Positions 62,649 through 64,000 of a DNA stretch of 64,000 bases are shown here, piece after piece (positions within the stretch are counted from its first letter, which is position 1; the number at the start of each line of letters is the position of its first letter). The DNA is taken from positions 4,222-68,221 of the forward strand of contig DASYZE010000053.1 of assembly GCA_035946625.1 (NCBI GenBank). Direction: 5' to 3'. Origin of the DNA: DASYXZ01 sp035946625 (GTDB lineage Bacteria; Acidobacteriota; Terriglobia; UBA7540). A program made the translations under genes and the position numbers. Below the pieces are notes generated by a model, which saw nothing but the letters and a program-made list of their open reading frames with translations, was not told the DNA's origin and did not search any database.

Positions 62649-63785
62649 TTACTCAGAACCACCCAACAGCTCCGCACGCACGTTTTTCAGGACGTAGGCG
62701 GCGCGCTCCACGCCCACCTCACCCGGCAGATACGGGTCTTCATTCTCGATGCTCATGATGCCCTGAAAATCGACGTCCATGTAAGCTTTCACTATTTCTT
62801 TCCAATAACCGGCGCCGTGGCCGTAGCCGACGGCGCGAAACGTTTCCGAGGCTTCCGGCAATTCCTCTTTATGTGACCCAAAATTCAGTACGCCGTACTT
62901 CGCCAGGTTTTCCTTGAAAATCAGCGTGTCCTTCATGTGCGCGTGGAAGAGCGCGCCTTGCTTGCCCAAAAGCTTGATCACCTCAATCGCGTCGCACCCC
63001 TGCCAGAACAAATGGCTGAGATCGCAATTGGCGCCCACCTCTTCTCCCGCTGCCTCGCGAAGTCTGAGGAGGGTGCGCGGGTTGTAGACGACGAAATTCG
63101 GATGCATCTCCAGCGCGTACTTTTTGTGGCCATGCTCGCGGGCAAACTTCGCCGCCTCCTTCCAGTAAGGAATAACCTTCTCGTTCCACTGCCACTGAAG
63201 GATATTGGTGAAATCGGGCGGCCAGCCATAGGTGGCCCAGTTCGGCGTTTTGTCTTCGGGCGAACCCCCGGGGCAGCCGGAAAAGCCGACGATCACGGGG
63301 ACGTCCATGCGCTCGGCAAGCAGCACCGCCACCTTCAGGTTTTCGGCATCGCGCTGAGCCTGCGCGGCATTGGGGTGAACCGGATTCCCGTGGGCGCTGA
63401 AAGCTCCAATCCTAATGTTGCGGTCGTCGAACTTCTTTTTCCACTCGCGAGCTTTCGTGGGGTCATCCAGCAATTGCTTGGTCGGACAGTGCGCTGTGCC
63501 CACATAGCCTCCCACTCCGAGTTCCACGGCCTCAAGTCCGAGCGCGGACATCTTGTCAAGCATGGCGTCAAGAGAAAGGTGGCTATAGACGGGATCGAAT
63601 ACGCCGATGGGAATCTTTTTGGCAGTCCCCTGCGGCTGGGGAACAGCCGGAGTGCGCTCAGGGGCAACCGCCGCCGAAGAGAAGGGCGCGCTTCGGGCGG
63701 CAGCCGGCGCCGCAGCCAGCAATCCTCCGGTGCGGGCGATAAAATTTCTGCGACTGACCGACTTGGGGACTTGCTTTCGGGGCAT
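62649..63785 (-). CDS. Tat-exported sugar phosphate isomerase/epimerase-like protein
   Basis: 378 residues. N-terminal twin-arginine signal (SVSRRNFIARTGGLLAAAPA), then a TIM-barrel of the xylose-isomerase-like / AP-endonuclease-2 family (PIGVFDPVYSHLSLDAMLD; LGLEAVELGVGG; ALEMHPNFVVYN; NCDLSHLFW; HAHMKDT; IENEDPYLPG). The acidic/His residues would bind a metal. Substrate unknown. This export signal is also found on the enolase-superfamily gene at 9205. Confidence 0.82.
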   Translation of the reverse strand: MPRKQVPKSVSRRNFIARTGGLLAAAPAAARSAPFSSAAVAPERTPAVPQPQGTAKKIPIGVFDPVYSHLSLDAMLDKMSALGLEAVELGVGGYVGTAHCPTKQLLDDPTKAREWKKKFDDRNIRIGAFSAHGNPVHPNAAQAQRDAENLKVAVLLAERMDVPVIVGFSGCPGGSPEDKTPNWATYGWPPDFTNILQWQWNEKVIPYWKEAAKFAREHGHKKYALEMHPNFVVYNPRTLLRLREAAGEEVGANCDLSHLFWQGCDAIEVIKLLGKQGALFHAHMKDTLIFKENLAKYGVLNFGSHKEELPEASETFRAVGYGHGAGYWKEIVKAYMDVDFQGIMSIENEDPYLPGEVGVERAAYVLKNVRAELLGGSE

Positions 63786-63865
63786 GTTGGAATCCTCCTC
63801 GGAGAATTAGAACGGGGAAGTATACGCCAGTTTCATCCTGGCGCGACCGCTCTCATTGGACTGTC

Positions 63866-63910
63866 GCAGCAAAGTGAAAAGATCCTATTGCAGCAAAGTA
63901 AGAAGTTCCT
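63866..63910. repeat. Direct repeats, possible insertion-sequence end
   Basis: GCAGCAAAGTGAAAAGATCCT and GCAGCAAAGTAAGAAGTTCCT (given one base short) occur 24 bases apart, at 63866 and 63890, just upstream of the partial transposase. They may be transposase binding sites. Confidence 0.45.
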
Positions 63911-63934
63911 GTTGGAAACCGGCAAAATGTCGGG

Positions 63935-64000
63935 ATGAACAAAGAACAGGAGCTGTGGATGAGCCAGAGAGATCGGGATCGATTGAAGGTGTTACACGAA
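63935..64000 (+). CDS. ISNCY-like transposase, 3' partial
   Basis: The first 22 codons (MNKEQELWMSQRDRDRLKV then LHE) match the N-terminus of ISNCY-type transposases, before the helix-turn-helix domain. The rest lies beyond the window. Confidence 0.6.
   Translation, partial: MNKEQELWMSQRDRDRLKVLHE

Overview
The window looks like a chromosomal segment of an Acidobacteriota (Terriglobia-like) bacterium. This is inferred from gene content, not from an rRNA: an Oar-like TonB receptor with an N-terminal carboxypeptidase-regulatory domain, secreted RraA-like and Tat-exported enolase-superfamily and TIM-barrel proteins, DUF4139 and ARPP-1 proteins, TIG/Ig-repeat lipoproteins, a TTG/GTG-tolerant start pattern and moderately high GC. 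No rRNA, tRNA or CRISPR array was found.

0-12 kb: a 5'-truncated cyclic-nucleotide-binding membrane protein, a large TonB-dependent receptor with its own terminator, and a secreted PQQ-like beta-propeller. The propeller is followed by the last codons and terminator of a second, otherwise lost receptor gene. Then come a secreted RraA-like protein with a Tat-exported mandelate-racemase-family protein, and a DUF5009 membrane acyltransferase.

12-21 kb: nitrogen and signalling genes. amtB is coupled to a small membrane protein, followed by an APC amino-acid permease, two paralogous PP2C phosphatases, a Hanks-type Ser/Thr kinase, a PII protein lying between kinase and phosphatase, and thiO. A broken copy of the thiO 3' end between kinase and PII points to an old tandem duplication.

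21-34 kb: housekeeping and envelope genes (Cys-rich protein, ARPP-1, DUF4139, SRPBCC, queA, rlmI-like, GNAT), a hicB-hicA pair with a frameshifted toxin, korA-korB, a PilZ-like protein and OsmC.

35-43 kb: a 1613-residue lipoprotein with six Ig+TIG pairs (534-bp near-identical units in the middle) ending in an arylsulfotransferase-like propeller, then a tail-fibre-like protein with a peptidase-G2-like C-terminus. 43-51 kb: gltB-gltD, preceded by a possible coupling ORF, and a YceI/cytochrome-b561-like pair.

51-60 kb: a surface-glycan or small-molecule modification locus: Trm112-like/SAM methyltransferase, SxtJ, carbamoyltransferase, DUF5989, SGNH-like protein, and an unusual Wzx-type flippase fused to a NodS-like methyltransferase. 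A decayed ISKra4-type element with an apparent -1 frameshift site bounds it. 60-64 kb: an NCS1 permease, two small coiled-coil proteins, a Tat-exported sugar isomerase-like protein and the start of a second transposase at the edge.
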